From assembly GCF_041596335.1 (NCBI RefSeq), contig NZ_JBFHIT010000026.1, forward strand, positions 1-64,000: 64,000 bases of DNA. Reading direction: 5' to 3'. This stretch comes from Mangrovibacterium sp041596335. GTDB lineage: Bacteria > Bacteroidota > Bacteroidia > Bacteroidales > Prolixibacteraceae. This document shows, in pieces, positions 7,950-16,774 of this stretch (the stretch's first letter is position 1; the number at the start of each line of letters is the position of its first letter). The translations under genes were made by a program, and so were the position numbers. The notes beneath the pieces were generated by a model. That model saw nothing but the letters and a program-made list of their open reading frames with translations. It was not told where the DNA came from and searched no databases.

Positions 7950-10900
7950 TTAAAAGTTAACATTTAAACCAACAGTAAAACTTCTTACAATCGGACTCGC
8001 ACCGAATTGTGCTCCATACGTTGTGGGTCCTAAATAATCATCAGTTGAAGTTGCTACACCTTCCGGGTTGTAAGAAGTATAATTATCGGCCATTAGGTAC
8101 AATAAGTTAGTTGCAGCCACATACGCTCTTACAGAACCTAAACCAACTTTTTTCACCAGCTCATCCTTGAGTGTATAACCAATGGTCAGGTTTCGCAAGG
8201 CGATATACGATGCGTCCTGAACCATCGCGTCGGTTTGGTTCCGGTTCGGGGTATAGAATTCTCCGTTATGATCGGCGATATCGTCGTTATTCGCATCGAA
8301 CGTGCTCTTCAGGTTTCCACCCCATTGTGATCCGTAGTACAGTGGGTCGATATTGTACACCTCAGCTCCGTGAGATCCCTGGAATTGCAATGACATGTCG
8401 AAATTCTTGTAACTTAAGTTATGCGTCATACCCCAGTAGAAATCCGGTGTATTTGAACCTAATTTAACAAGGTCTCCACCATCCGCTACGGTTCTGGTAT
8501 TATCAATTTCGCCGTCACCATTTTGATCCACAACGTAAGATTCTCCGGACTGCATATTTACATACCTGGTTGGGTCATCTAAGTATTTCATTTCAACTTC
8601 GCCGATGGTTTCCAATCCCCACATTTCACCAATTTCTCCACCAACATAGTTTCTAAACACAGGTCCTCTACCACTTGTACCGTAAATTGTCTGAGGTAAC
8701 TCATCCAGACCGCCCAGATCTTTAATTTCGGTACTTACTGTAGACAGGTTCGCATTGATGCTCCACGAAAAGTCATTGTTATTGATTACTCTTGCATTCA
8801 GTTCTAACTCCAAACCTGAACTTCTCACATCTCCTGAGTTAAGCACGATTGAAGTCGTACCCAACACTTCAGAAACACTTTGGTTAATCAGGATATCTTC
8901 AATATCAGAGGTATAGTAATCAACTCCCAAGGTAAAACGGTTGCCCAGGAACCCTAAGTTAAAACCATAGTTGGTCTCGGTATTTGTTTGCCAGGTCAGA
9001 TCCGGGTTTGCAACGTTAGTTGGAATCAGATATCCGGTACCAAACAATGTGGCACTAGGATCCAAAAGACTCAACGCGTCGTAAGAGCCTAAAAAGGCCG
9101 TAGTTCCTAACGAACCTGTACTGAATCGCAGTTTCAATTGGCTCAGCAGGTCACTGTCGCTCAGGAACGATTCGTTGTGCATATTCCATCCCACCGAAAG
9201 TGCCGGGAAGTTGGCATACCGTTTATTCGATCCGAAACGTGAATCACCATCCCGTCTTAACGAAGCCGACACCAAATAACGATTGTCGTAGGCATAGTTA
9301 ATCCTTCCGAACACACTCTCTCTCACCTGTGTTTCGTCTCTTTCAGTTACAGTGATATCGGCTGGCTCGAAGAGATTATAATTCAGAATATCGCCCAACG
9401 GCACATTCGCACCATCTAAAGCGGTTCCGCGGAAAGTGGTTTTTTGGTACTCGGCACCGGCAACGGCCGAAATGTCGTGCTTACCAAATGTTTTAGTATA
9501 GCTCAAAGTGGATACACTTAACACAGAAGATACTTTTAAATCTGTTTGATCCATGTAAGTCTGGCTGTACCGCGCACGAGAGTCGAAGCCAATTAAGCGG
9601 TGTTCATACTCTTGGGTATCTTTAAGATCACCTCCCAGAACGGTTTTAAAATCCAAGCCGTCCATGATGTTGTATTGCAGATAGGAACTAACGTTGGCGA
9701 AATAAGTTCTTTCCCAACTTTCGGTGTTATCAAGCTTCGTGGCCGGACCAGCATCACCCGATCCACCGATTCCATTGTTGGAACGTCCATAGTGCCAGTC
9801 TTGCGCAGTCATACCTGGCTCCAGGTCATAAATACTTGAAGCTTCCCACACAGAACCTCTGTATCCACTGTCAAATGCAGCGAGTCCCAGCCCCTGTGCT
9901 TTTTGATCCAGTGCCTGAACGAAGGCAATCGACGCTTCGGTATGATAAATCGGATGGATACCATAAGCTCTTAACAAGTCTCTCATGTCATGCCCCAAGA
10001 TATCTCTGTCGGCAGTAAATCCATTGAAGCTTACGCCTGTCATGAACTTGTCTCCCAATTTGGCATCGATATTCAAGCGGGCATTTATTCTTTCATAACC
10101 TTGGGTAATTACTACACCCTCGGCGTTTTGATAACCAACTGAAGCAAAATAGTTCACATCATCAGTCCCTCCGCTCATGCTGAAGTCATGACTCATCATA
10201 CTTCCATTTTGAAATAACCAATCTTCGGGACTTATTGCTCCCGGTGATTCTTCATAAGCGGTAAGGCGATACTCCAGGAAATCGGCATCGATATTAGAAA
10301 CATCCCAGTTACCCGAAGCGATCTCTGATCTTGCATGAGCTCCCCATTCGGGCCCTGACATCAGAATATTGTCGCGGTACTTACCAGAGGTACTCGCATA
10401 AGCATTGTAGCTAAAGCTTGCTTTACCTTTCTTACCTTTTTTGGTTGTAATCAAAATAACACCATTTGCTCCTCTCGACCCGTAGATCGCAGCAGAAGCG
10501 GCATCTTTTAAAATCTCCAGACTTTCAATATCGTTCGGGTTAACAGTAGCTATACCTCCTGAGATCGGAAAACCATCCACCACGATCAGCGGAGTGGAGT
10601 CGCCGGTTATAGAGGAAGCGGCCCGAATTTGAATTTTTGGATCTGCACCAGGTGCTCCGTCCTGATTTTGGATTAATACTCCCGGCAATTTACCGGCGAT
10701 GGCTTCGTCGACACGTGTCGCCTGAACAGCGGCAACATCTTCGCCGCCTACCGACGCGATTGCACCCGTGGAGTGTGATTTTTTCTGAACACCATACCCA
10801 ATTACCACAACTTCATCAAGTCCGGTAACATCAGCTTTCAGTTTAATATTTAGCTGAGGTTGGCCTGCATACACGATTTCCTGGTTAAGATAACCAATAA

Positions 10901-11120
10901 ACGAAACAACAACGGTAACCTTTTCGGCTTTGCTCGTAAAGGTAAAATTCCCATCAAAATCAGTGATGGTTCCGTTCGTCGTTCCTTTTTCTAAAACTGT
11001 TGCCCCAATTAAGGGCTCATTGTTACCGGCATCCACAATTGTTCCTTTAATTGTTACTTGCGCCGATAGCTGGAAAGCAAAAGCCAAGACTATTGCTAAT
11101 AAGCTTACGATTTTTTTCAT
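7950..11120 (-). CDS. susC: SusC/RagA-family TonB-linked outer-membrane transporter
   Basis: A 1056-residue TonB-dependent transporter from the chosen start. The order is a signal peptide (MKKIVSLLAIVLAFAFQLSA), a carboxypeptidase-D-like domain (about 22-100; GTIVDAGNNEPLIGATV), the SusC plug entry (LDEVVVIGYGVQKKS), the plug (IQIRAASSITGDSTPLIVVDG, then DAASAAIYGSRGANGVILITTK) and a beta-barrel ending in an aromatic (VGLNVNF). The open frame extends 21 codons upstream of 11120, but the signal peptide begins at this internal ATG. It imports glycan oligosaccharides using TonB energy, partnered with SusD. A TonB gene lies far away at 26.9 kb. Confidence 0.94.
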   Translation of the reverse strand: MKKIVSLLAIVLAFAFQLSAQVTIKGTIVDAGNNEPLIGATVLEKGTTNGTITDFDGNFTFTSKAEKVTVVVSFIGYLNQEIVYAGQPQLNIKLKADVTGLDEVVVIGYGVQKKSHSTGAIASVGGEDVAAVQATRVDEAIAGKLPGVLIQNQDGAPGADPKIQIRAASSITGDSTPLIVVDGFPISGGIATVNPNDIESLEILKDAASAAIYGSRGANGVILITTKKGKKGKASFSYNAYASTSGKYRDNILMSGPEWGAHARSEIASGNWDVSNIDADFLEYRLTAYEESPGAISPEDWLFQNGSMMSHDFSMSGGTDDVNYFASVGYQNAEGVVITQGYERINARLNIDAKLGDKFMTGVSFNGFTADRDILGHDMRDLLRAYGIHPIYHTEASIAFVQALDQKAQGLGLAAFDSGYRGSVWEASSIYDLEPGMTAQDWHYGRSNNGIGGSGDAGPATKLDNTESWERTYFANVSSYLQYNIMDGLDFKTVLGGDLKDTQEYEHRLIGFDSRARYSQTYMDQTDLKVSSVLSVSTLSYTKTFGKHDISAVAGAEYQKTTFRGTALDGANVPLGDILNYNLFEPADITVTERDETQVRESVFGRINYAYDNRYLVSASLRRDGDSRFGSNKRYANFPALSVGWNMHNESFLSDSDLLSQLKLRFSTGSLGTTAFLGSYDALSLLDPSATLFGTGYLIPTNVANPDLTWQTNTETNYGFNLGFLGNRFTLGVDYYTSDIEDILINQSVSEVLGTTSIVLNSGDVRSSGLELELNARVINNNDFSWSINANLSTVSTEIKDLGGLDELPQTIYGTSGRGPVFRNYVGGEIGEMWGLETIGEVEMKYLDDPTRYVNMQSGESYVVDQNGDGEIDNTRTVADGGDLVKLGSNTPDFYWGMTHNLSYKNFDMSLQFQGSHGAEVYNIDPLYYGSQWGGNLKSTFDANNDDIADHNGEFYTPNRNQTDAMVQDASYIALRNLTIGYTLKDELVKKVGLGSVRAYVAATNLLYLMADNYTSYNPEGVATSTDDYLGPTTYGAQFGASPIVRSFTVGLNVNF

Positions 11121-11329
11121 TAATTTAAAATTTAGTAATGGAAAATGATTGTATTCTATCTGGTTTATCATCGCAGAGGTCAATTAATAGTCCTGTATTT
11201 GAATAACTGCTACTCGCCAAAGTTGAAAGCTATTTGTACAAGACATTAATTTATCAGTTCGCAAGGGTTGTCTTTTTAAGGCGCCCTTTTATTCGTTCGT
11301 ATTGTATTCGTTTCCGTCATTTTAAGTTA

Positions 11330-12040
11330 TTATCCTTTGTACGACAGACTAAAATCGAGTACATCTTGCAAGTGAATTTTCATTGCTTCTTTTGCTCCTG
11401 CAGCATCTTGTTTAATAATGCAGTCCAGAATAGCGCGGTGTTCGTCGATTGATTTCTGAGACCGGCCTTCGCCACAAACATTTAGTTTTTGGTAGATCTC
11501 AAGGATATCCGGAATAATAATCAGCAGCAACGACTTTACAACCTTATTTTGGCTGGCTTCAGCAATTCTCAAGTGAAAATTGAAATCCTCCTGTACACAC
11601 GGAAGGTTTTGTTCAACCCTTTCCCGGTAACTATCCAGAACGTTCTCTAAGTCTGCAATATCCCGCGTTGTCCGACGAATTGCTGCTTGAGCACAGGCAT
11701 AGTTCTCCATCAACACCCGTGTTTCCACCAGGTTGGAAAAGTCGTCTTCATTAAGCTTTATCACATTGGAAATCAACCCTTCTATGGCAGTAATGTCAAC
11801 TCCGGCCACAACAGTTCCGCTTTGAGGATGTGTTTTCAGAATTCCGTAGAACTCCAGCTTTTTGATAGCATCTCTGACATAAGTCCGCCCGATTCCAAAC
11901 AATTCTGATAGCTTCCGCTCTGATGGCAATCGGTCGCCGGGGTTTAGTTCCCCTGAAATGATCGAATTACGAATCTGTTTAATAATCTGATCTACCGGAC
12001 TTTCAACTTCTATTTCCTTAAAACTGTGTAATATATTCAT
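11330..12040 (-). CDS. GntR-family transcriptional regulator, FadR/FCD subfamily
   Basis: A 236-residue regulator. The N-terminal winged helix-turn-helix spans about residues 15-82 (GELNPGDRLPSERKLSELFG, then RTYVRDAIKKLEFYGILKT), and the C-terminal all-helical FCD domain about 95-225. The FCD metal-binding residues appear: Asp and His in EDFNFHLRIAEAS, His in DEHRAIL and His in MKIHLQDVL. It probably senses a uronate-pathway intermediate (KDG or DEH) and controls the alginate genes on the same strand. SusC begins 209 bp downstream. Two kinds of dyad operator candidates lie upstream, at 12124-12139 and 12412-12445. Confidence 0.9.
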   Translation of the reverse strand: MNILHSFKEIEVESPVDQIIKQIRNSIISGELNPGDRLPSERKLSELFGIGRTYVRDAIKKLEFYGILKTHPQSGTVVAGVDITAIEGLISNVIKLNEDDFSNLVETRVLMENYACAQAAIRRTTRDIADLENVLDSYRERVEQNLPCVQEDFNFHLRIAEASQNKVVKSLLLIIIPDILEIYQKLNVCGEGRSQKSIDEHRAILDCIIKQDAAGAKEAMKIHLQDVLDFSLSYKG

Positions 12041-12123
12041 AATCCGAAAATCTCTTATTAAACAATTATTGATTCTTGATTCATTAACTTGATGCTGTAT
12101 TTATTAAAGACCGAACAGGTGGA

Positions 12124-12139
12124 AATGTGGTTCCACATT
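12124..12139. promoter_or_regulatory. Perfect dyad AATGTGG-TT-CCACATT, operator candidate near the regulator
   Basis: A palindrome with perfect 7-bp arms around a central TT, 84 bp upstream of the GntR regulator start. Position and symmetry suit autoregulation by a dimeric repressor. Its arms differ from the TGGT/ACCA dyads 0.3 kb further up, so it may bind a second protein. Confidence 0.45.
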
Positions 12140-12249
12140 CGTTGTGGTTAGAGCAAGATTCGATTCATTCTTGATTAAAGCTCCGTGGTCTCTAAAACCC
12201 AAAAGCCGAGTAGGTCGTATCCGCACGATTTGAAAACTGCACGTCCAAA

Positions 12250-12384
12250 CTACGCTTCGGGAGGTTGCTGTTTACAGAGCATCGAGGGATGTCGCACCCG
12301 ATAGGGGGAGGATAATAAAACAGCCCCGAAGATGTCATCTGTTGTCATCTGTTGCCGTCTTAGTTTTGTTACTTTCATAAGCAT
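12250..12384 (-). CDS. Possible 44-residue small ORF upstream of the GntR regulator
   Basis: An open frame starting at ATG 12384 (second ATG at 12378) with N-terminus MLMKVTKLRRQQMTTDD, a short hydrophobic patch (FGAVLL) and an end rich in Pro and Gln (KQQPPEA). It lies directly downstream of the paired TGGTTGACCA dyads, on the same strand as the alginate genes. I do not recognise it. It has no clear ribosome binding site and could be chance, a leader peptide or a spacer inside a structured RNA. Confidence 0.25.
   Translation of the reverse strand: MLMKVTKLRRQQMTTDDIFGAVLLSSPYRVRHPSMLCKQQPPEA
12334..12353. repeat. Two tandem copies of GTCATCTGTT
   Basis: Two perfect, directly adjacent 10-bp units, about one helical turn each, within the small ORF region upstream of the regulator. 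They could be a direct-repeat protein site or simple slippage. Confidence 0.6.
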
Positions 12385-12411
12385 TAATTTTTAAATTCGT
12401 AGTTTTTCAAT

Positions 12412-12445
12412 CTGGTTGACCAGTTGCTATGGATTGGTTGACCAA
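12412..12445. promoter_or_regulatory. Paired FadR-like operators (CTGGT-TG-ACCAG and ATTGGT-TG-ACCAAT)
   Basis: Two inverted repeats share the core TGGTTGACCA. The first (12412-12423) has perfect 5-bp arms and the second (12433-12446) perfect 6-bp arms, and their centres are 22 bp apart, close to two helical turns. The TGGTnnACCA core is that of E. coli FadR-type operators. A FadR-subfamily regulator is encoded downstream, so these are strong candidates for its binding sites. A looser CTGGT-(9)-ACCAG inverted repeat follows at 12482-12500. Confidence 0.6.
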
Positions 12446-12653
12446 TATTACGAAGTCTAATTTTTATTGTTGTTAAAAAATCTGGTTTTGTCAACACCAG
12501 TTTGTATCTATTTGATCTACTGTCACTTAATGCCATGTGCTATAAAGCATAAAATATGAATAATCCTAAATTCTTGTTAATTTTTGTTACCAAACGGTGG
12601 ATTATCAATATTGACAATTGACAAAAGTTGAAGCGAATTTAAGGATAGCCTGA

Positions 12654-12767
12654 CTGGATCAATTCCTTAAATACCTCGCAAATGATGACAATGACAGTGA
12701 ACAGCTTATGAAAAAAATGTATCTTTCCGGCAACAAAGAAATTCTGTTTCTATACGATTACGACTAG
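12654..12767 (+). pseudogene. Possible remnant of a small gene (37 codons)
   Basis: After an in-frame TGA at 12651 the plus strand reads LDQFLKYLANDDNDSEQL and on to a TAG at 12765, with a protein-like mix of charged and hydrophobic residues. The frame is also open for a few codons before the TGA (TKVEANLRIA). There is no good start except an internal ATG at 12708. It may be a decayed gene end or chance. Confidence 0.2.
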
Positions 12768-12852
12768 CACCTAAAAACATATTCTAAAGTTTGGTTTGAC
12801 GTATCATAAATCAGATTTTCTGCCGTTTATTCTATAAATCGCGCTTATTAAG

Positions 12853-15081
12853 ATGTCTGGTAAACAACTACGCATATTTCCCTTTCTAATTAGTTTGTTG
12901 TGGCTTAATTTGTCCATTCATCCCTCTGTTTTCAGTGCTACAAAAATCGACAGTCTGCGTAATGCCGCATTGTACAGCAGCGGCACAAAAAAAATTTCAA
13001 CCCAACTGGAGCTGGCAGTTCAACTAGCGGGAAAACACCAGGTTGAAGCCGAAAACATCGCAAAGAAAGCCTTGGCCGCAGCAAAGAAAACCAAAGACAA
13101 TTCCCTGATCGAACAGGGATACTTCAGCCTGGGAAAAGTATACGAAACCGGTGAAAACTTCAATCAGGCACTCGCTCATTACGACTCGGCACTGACCATT
13201 GTAAACACGATCGACGACAAATGGTTAATGGCCGACATTATGCTTCGCAAAGGCATCATACACCAAAGCAAGGGCGAGGAATCGATGGCGCTTGAATCGT
13301 TTCGGAATGTCATGCGCTTCGGACATCTCGCGGGAAACCAAAAAGCACTGGGTACCGCCTACTCAATCATGGGTAATATTTACCGAACCAACTGTCTGTA
13401 CGACCGGGCAATTGAATACATTATTAAAGCAAAACTCAATTACGAAAAAACCGGTTTTACAGAAGGTGCCGGCTGGGCATCGTATCTGCTTGGACTGATA
13501 TACGTAGATTTGGCACTGCCGGACAAAGCCGGCGAACACTTTGAAAACGCGCTGGAAGTCTACAAAAAGGTTGCTGAAATTGATGGACACAAAGGAGGTC
13601 TCGCCATTTGCTACGAGCAAATCGGGCTGTTGAACATGAAAGCCGGCAACTATTCGGAAGCGTCAAAAAACATTCACTATTCGCTGAATACGTTCACCGA
13701 AAACGGTTCGCTATATGGCATCGCGAACGCGTACAAAAATCTTGGGATAATTGAATACGGCCGAAATAACTTTTCGACAGCGGAAGAATACCTGAACAAA
13801 TCGCTGGCAATAAAAAAGAAAACCGGCGATCTGATGGGGCAACCACATGTGTATAAATACCTGGGCTTGTGCTATATTGGGAAAGGCCAAACTGAGAAAG
13901 GGCTCAACGTTTTAAATCTTGCACTTGATATGGCGATTGCCAACAATCAAAAAAAAGCTCAATCTGACATATACTCCAGTTTGTCGGAGGTTTATCTGAA
14001 TTTGAAGAACCTATCTAAAGCGGTCGCTATGCAGAAGAAGCAGATCGAACTTCAAGATTCCCTTCTCTCTGGTGCAATTAAAATAAAAATGGAGCAACTG
14101 CAGTCCATTTACGAAATCGATGAGAAAAACAACGAAATAGCTCAACTAGAGAAACAGCACGAAATTACCTTTTTAAGATTGCGCCAGCATCAAACCTCGC
14201 AGATCATCATGATCTCAGCCATCTTTTTGGCTCTGTTTATTGCCGGAATCATTTATTTTTTCTACACCAAACTGCGTCGCAAAAACGATCAGTTGAATGA
14301 GGCTATCGCCACGAAAGACAAGTTTTTCTCCATCGTTGCACACGACCTTCGGGGGCCGATTGGCTCAGCTCTGGGTTTAAGCGAATTTCTGATTGAAGAG
14401 ATTGAAGCCAAAAACTATGAGACGGTGGGAACATACGCATCGGCATTTAATCAAACATTAAGCGACAGTTTCACCTTGTTGAACAATCTGCTGGCCTGGT
14501 CTCGTTCTCAACTTCAACGCATGGAATTTAATCCCCAATTCCTTTCTACCAGCCAGATTATAAACGAAACCATCGGCCTCTTTTCTTCTCCTATCGAGAA
14601 GAAACAAATCAGCGTCGCTACAAACATTGAACACGACTTGCAATTCAAAGCCGACGAAGGCATGATAAAAACCATTCTTAGGAATCTCATCTCGAATGCC
14701 ATTAAATACTGTAATGAGAACGGTGAAATTAAAGTTGACTTCTATAAAGATGGGAAGTCCGTTGTTTTGTCTGTATCCGACAACGGAATAGGTATGAAGC
14801 CTGAAAAAGTCGAGAACCTGTATTCCCTGGAAATGCATTCCAGCTCGCCTGGAACCTCAGGAGAACAGGGAACCGGCTTGGGACTTATCCTGGTAAAAGA
14901 CTTCGTTCAAAAACACCATGGCGAAATCCGGATTGATAGCACACCTGGCATCGGCACTACGTTCACAATCCTATTTCCACTGGAACAAACGGCAAACAAA
15001 AGCTCCGATTTGCCAACATCGTTTTTCTCCGAAAACACCACATCAGCGCCGGCAAATCAATACAATCCCGATCTTCGTTGA
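12853..15081 (+). CDS. TPR sensor histidine kinase (orphan)
   Basis: A 742-residue hybrid of periplasmic TPR sensor and kinase. The order is signal peptide (1-28), about eight TPR-like repeats (50-410), a coiled segment (about 415-450), one membrane helix (about 452-472), a HisKA domain with FSIVAHDLRGPIG and phospho-acceptor His497, and a HATPase domain with N box (NLISNAIKYC), G1 (VSDNGIGM) and G2 (GTGLGLILVK). No receiver domain or response-regulator gene is adjacent. It reads away from the alginate regulator, sharing the 0.8-kb intergenic region, so a link to glycan sensing is possible but unproven. Similar TPR kinases are common in Bacteroidota. Confidence 0.9.
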   Translation: MSGKQLRIFPFLISLLWLNLSIHPSVFSATKIDSLRNAALYSSGTKKISTQLELAVQLAGKHQVEAENIAKKALAAAKKTKDNSLIEQGYFSLGKVYETGENFNQALAHYDSALTIVNTIDDKWLMADIMLRKGIIHQSKGEESMALESFRNVMRFGHLAGNQKALGTAYSIMGNIYRTNCLYDRAIEYIIKAKLNYEKTGFTEGAGWASYLLGLIYVDLALPDKAGEHFENALEVYKKVAEIDGHKGGLAICYEQIGLLNMKAGNYSEASKNIHYSLNTFTENGSLYGIANAYKNLGIIEYGRNNFSTAEEYLNKSLAIKKKTGDLMGQPHVYKYLGLCYIGKGQTEKGLNVLNLALDMAIANNQKKAQSDIYSSLSEVYLNLKNLSKAVAMQKKQIELQDSLLSGAIKIKMEQLQSIYEIDEKNNEIAQLEKQHEITFLRLRQHQTSQIIMISAIFLALFIAGIIYFFYTKLRRKNDQLNEAIATKDKFFSIVAHDLRGPIGSALGLSEFLIEEIEAKNYETVGTYASAFNQTLSDSFTLLNNLLAWSRSQLQRMEFNPQFLSTSQIINETIGLFSSPIEKKQISVATNIEHDLQFKADEGMIKTILRNLISNAIKYCNENGEIKVDFYKDGKSVVLSVSDNGIGMKPEKVENLYSLEMHSSSPGTSGEQGTGLGLILVKDFVQKHHGEIRIDSTPGIGTTFTILFPLEQTANKSSDLPTSFFSENTTSAPANQYNPDLR

Positions 15082-15201
15082 TCACTTCAGCCAGCCACCC
15101 AAATTAGCGAACAATGTAACTGAAGGCAAACAGGTTGACAATAGGATACCTTTAAAACCGACCGGTCTATAATGCACGAGGGATATTAACCCTGGAAATA
15201 A

Positions 15202-15236
15202 AAAAGTCCGCCAATCGTATGATTTGCCGGACTTCG
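15202..15236 (-). terminator. Rho-independent terminator after tRNA-Val
   Basis: On the minus strand a 7-bp stem AAGTCCG/CGGACTT encloses a second partly paired stem (CAA/TTG, TC/GA) and is followed by a T run. It lies 27 bp past the 3' end of the tRNA. Confidence 0.8.
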
Positions 15237-15260
15237 ATTTGTTTTGAATTAAAACTTTTG

Positions 15261-15335
15261 TGGGTTGTACTGGAGTCGAACCAGTGACCCCTACCCTGTC
15301 AAGGTAATGCTCTAAACCAACTGAGCTAACAACCC
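15261..15335 (-). tRNA. tRNA-Val (anticodon GAC)
   Basis: Read on the minus strand, the 75 bases form a full cloverleaf: acceptor stem GGGTTGT/ACAACCC, D arm GCTC...GAGC, anticodon stem TTACC/GGTAG (last pairs wobble or absent) around the loop TTGACAG with anticodon GAC, and T arm ACTGG-TTCGACT-CCAGT, with discriminator A. The 3' CCA is not encoded. A terminator follows. Confidence 0.95.
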
Positions 15336-15406
15336 GCGTGTGCCGACAAAAATACAAAATTTTCGATGTGAAAAAAGCGGAGAACAATTTTCTTGCTAGC
15401 TGCCAC

Positions 15407-15438
15407 AAAAAAAGGAGTAACCAACAGGCTACTCCTTC
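15407..15438 (-). terminator. Terminator of the NCS2 permease operon
   Basis: Minus-strand stem AAGGAGTAGCC/GGTTACTCCTT with loop TGTT, followed by seven T residues, 25 bp past the permease stop. Confidence 0.88.
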
Positions 15439-15463
15439 AATCAATCAACTGATTTTAATATTC

Positions 15464-16762
15464 TTATATAAAGAATGAGACGACAAATAAAATTGCCAGC
15501 ACATACATAATCGGACTAATCTCTTTGGTTTTCCCGGTCAATAGTTTCAACAAAACATACGACAACATACCAAACACAATTCCTTCGGCGATTGAGAACG
15601 CCAATGGCATCATAATAATTGTAAGGAAAACAGGGATCGACTCGGTAAAGTCATCCAGATTGATGTTTTTGATTGGGCTCATCATCATCGCACCAACCAG
15701 AATCAAAGCAGGAGCGGTAGCTGCACCCGGAATCATCAGGAAAATTGGAGAAAAGAACAAAGCCAACGCGAACAAGAAAGCGGTTGTTAAAGCTGTCAGT
15801 CCGGTTTTACCACCTTCGGCAACACCGGCAGCACTTTCAACATAAGTTGTAACGGTTGATGTTCCCAACACCGCGCCAACAGTTGTTCCGATCGCATCGG
15901 CAAACAAAGCTTGTTTTGCACGTGGCACACGACCTTCTTTATCCAGCATATTCGCTTTTGAGCAAACACCAATCAGGGTTCCAACCGTATCGAACATATC
16001 AACAAACAGGAAAGTGAATACCACCAGCAACATGTCTGTTGTGATCATCTCTGCCCATTCAAATTGCATGAAAATAGGGCTCAATGACGGAGGCGTAAAA
16101 TCGAATGATTCAGGCAGATGAGTGATACCGAAAGGAATACCCAAAACAGTACCCACCAAAATTCCGATCAACAAAGCGCCTTTCACCCGAAGGGCCAGCA
16201 AAACACCCGTAATTACCAACGCGAGCAAAGCGATTAAAGCTCCGGCATTACCTGCCAGATCGGTAATTTCGCCCAGGCTTACAAACGTAGCAGGGTTTGC
16301 AACCACCACACCGGCATTTTTAAGACCGATAAAGGCAATAAAAAGACCGATACCGACTGAAATGGCATGTTTTATATTGGTTGGGATCGCGTTGACAATC
16401 ATCTCGCGAATATTGAAAGCGGTCAACAGCAGGAAGATAATCCCTTCGATGAAAACTGCGGTCAACGCAAATTGCCAGCTGTGCCCCATTCCCAAACAAA
16501 CTGAGAAGGCAAAAAAAGCGTTCAGCCCCATACCCGGAGCAAGCGCAAACGGTAGGCGTGCCAACAAGGCCATCACCAAAGTACCAACAACCGAAGCCAA
16601 AGCGGTAGCTGTAAATACAGCTCCTTTGTCCATTCCGGCAGCAGAAAGAATATCGGGGTTAACGGCCAAAATATAGGCCATGGTCATAAACGTGGTAACC
16701 CCGGCAAGAATCTCGGTTCTTACCGTTGTATTATTTTCTTTTAGTTTGAAGAAATTTTGCAT
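15464..16762 (-). CDS. NCS2-family purine permease (guanine/hypoxanthine/adenine type)
   Basis: A 432-residue inner-membrane permease with about 12-14 hydrophobic segments. It opens in the AzgA/GhxP style (VRTEILAGVTTFMTMAYIL), has the family substrate motif LAPGMGLNAFFAF (about 72-84) and the conserved stretch FTFLFVDMFDTVGTLIGV (about 247-264), then ALFADAIGTTVGAVLGTSTVTTYVES. These mark the proton-coupled purine base branch rather than the uracil/xanthine branch. It lies 12 bp downstream of a Tsx-like DUF5020 outer-membrane gene, so the two form an envelope-spanning purine or nucleoside uptake pair. Confidence 0.9.
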   Translation of the reverse strand: MQNFFKLKENNTTVRTEILAGVTTFMTMAYILAVNPDILSAAGMDKGAVFTATALASVVGTLVMALLARLPFALAPGMGLNAFFAFSVCLGMGHSWQFALTAVFIEGIIFLLLTAFNIREMIVNAIPTNIKHAISVGIGLFIAFIGLKNAGVVVANPATFVSLGEITDLAGNAGALIALLALVITGVLLALRVKGALLIGILVGTVLGIPFGITHLPESFDFTPPSLSPIFMQFEWAEMITTDMLLVVFTFLFVDMFDTVGTLIGVCSKANMLDKEGRVPRAKQALFADAIGTTVGAVLGTSTVTTYVESAAGVAEGGKTGLTALTTAFLFALALFFSPIFLMIPGAATAPALILVGAMMMSPIKNINLDDFTESIPVFLTIIMMPLAFSIAEGIVFGMLSYVLLKLLTGKTKEISPIMYVLAILFVVSFFI

Positions 16763-16774
16763 CGCTAATTAACT

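Larger units (their letters stand above)
12041..12852. other. Long regulatory intergenic region between the GntR regulator and the histidine kinase
   Basis: An 812-bp stretch between divergently transcribed genes. It contains operator-like dyads, a 10-bp tandem repeat, a possible 44-aa ORF on the minus strand and a possible gene remnant on the plus strand (all listed separately). Part of it (about 12180-12355) looks richer in G+C than the AT-rich flanks and has local inverted repeats, for example around 12272-12295, so a structured leader or small RNA is possible. I see no confirmed RNA family. Confidence 0.5.

Noticed and set aside
15082..15444. 120-codon minus-strand frame
   Set aside because: It runs through the tRNA-Val and two terminators, so it cannot be a gene.
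16122..16676. 184-codon open frame on the plus strand
   Set aside because: It lies wholly antisense to the purine permease and has low-complexity Lys/Ala/Pro composition, typical of a shadow frame.
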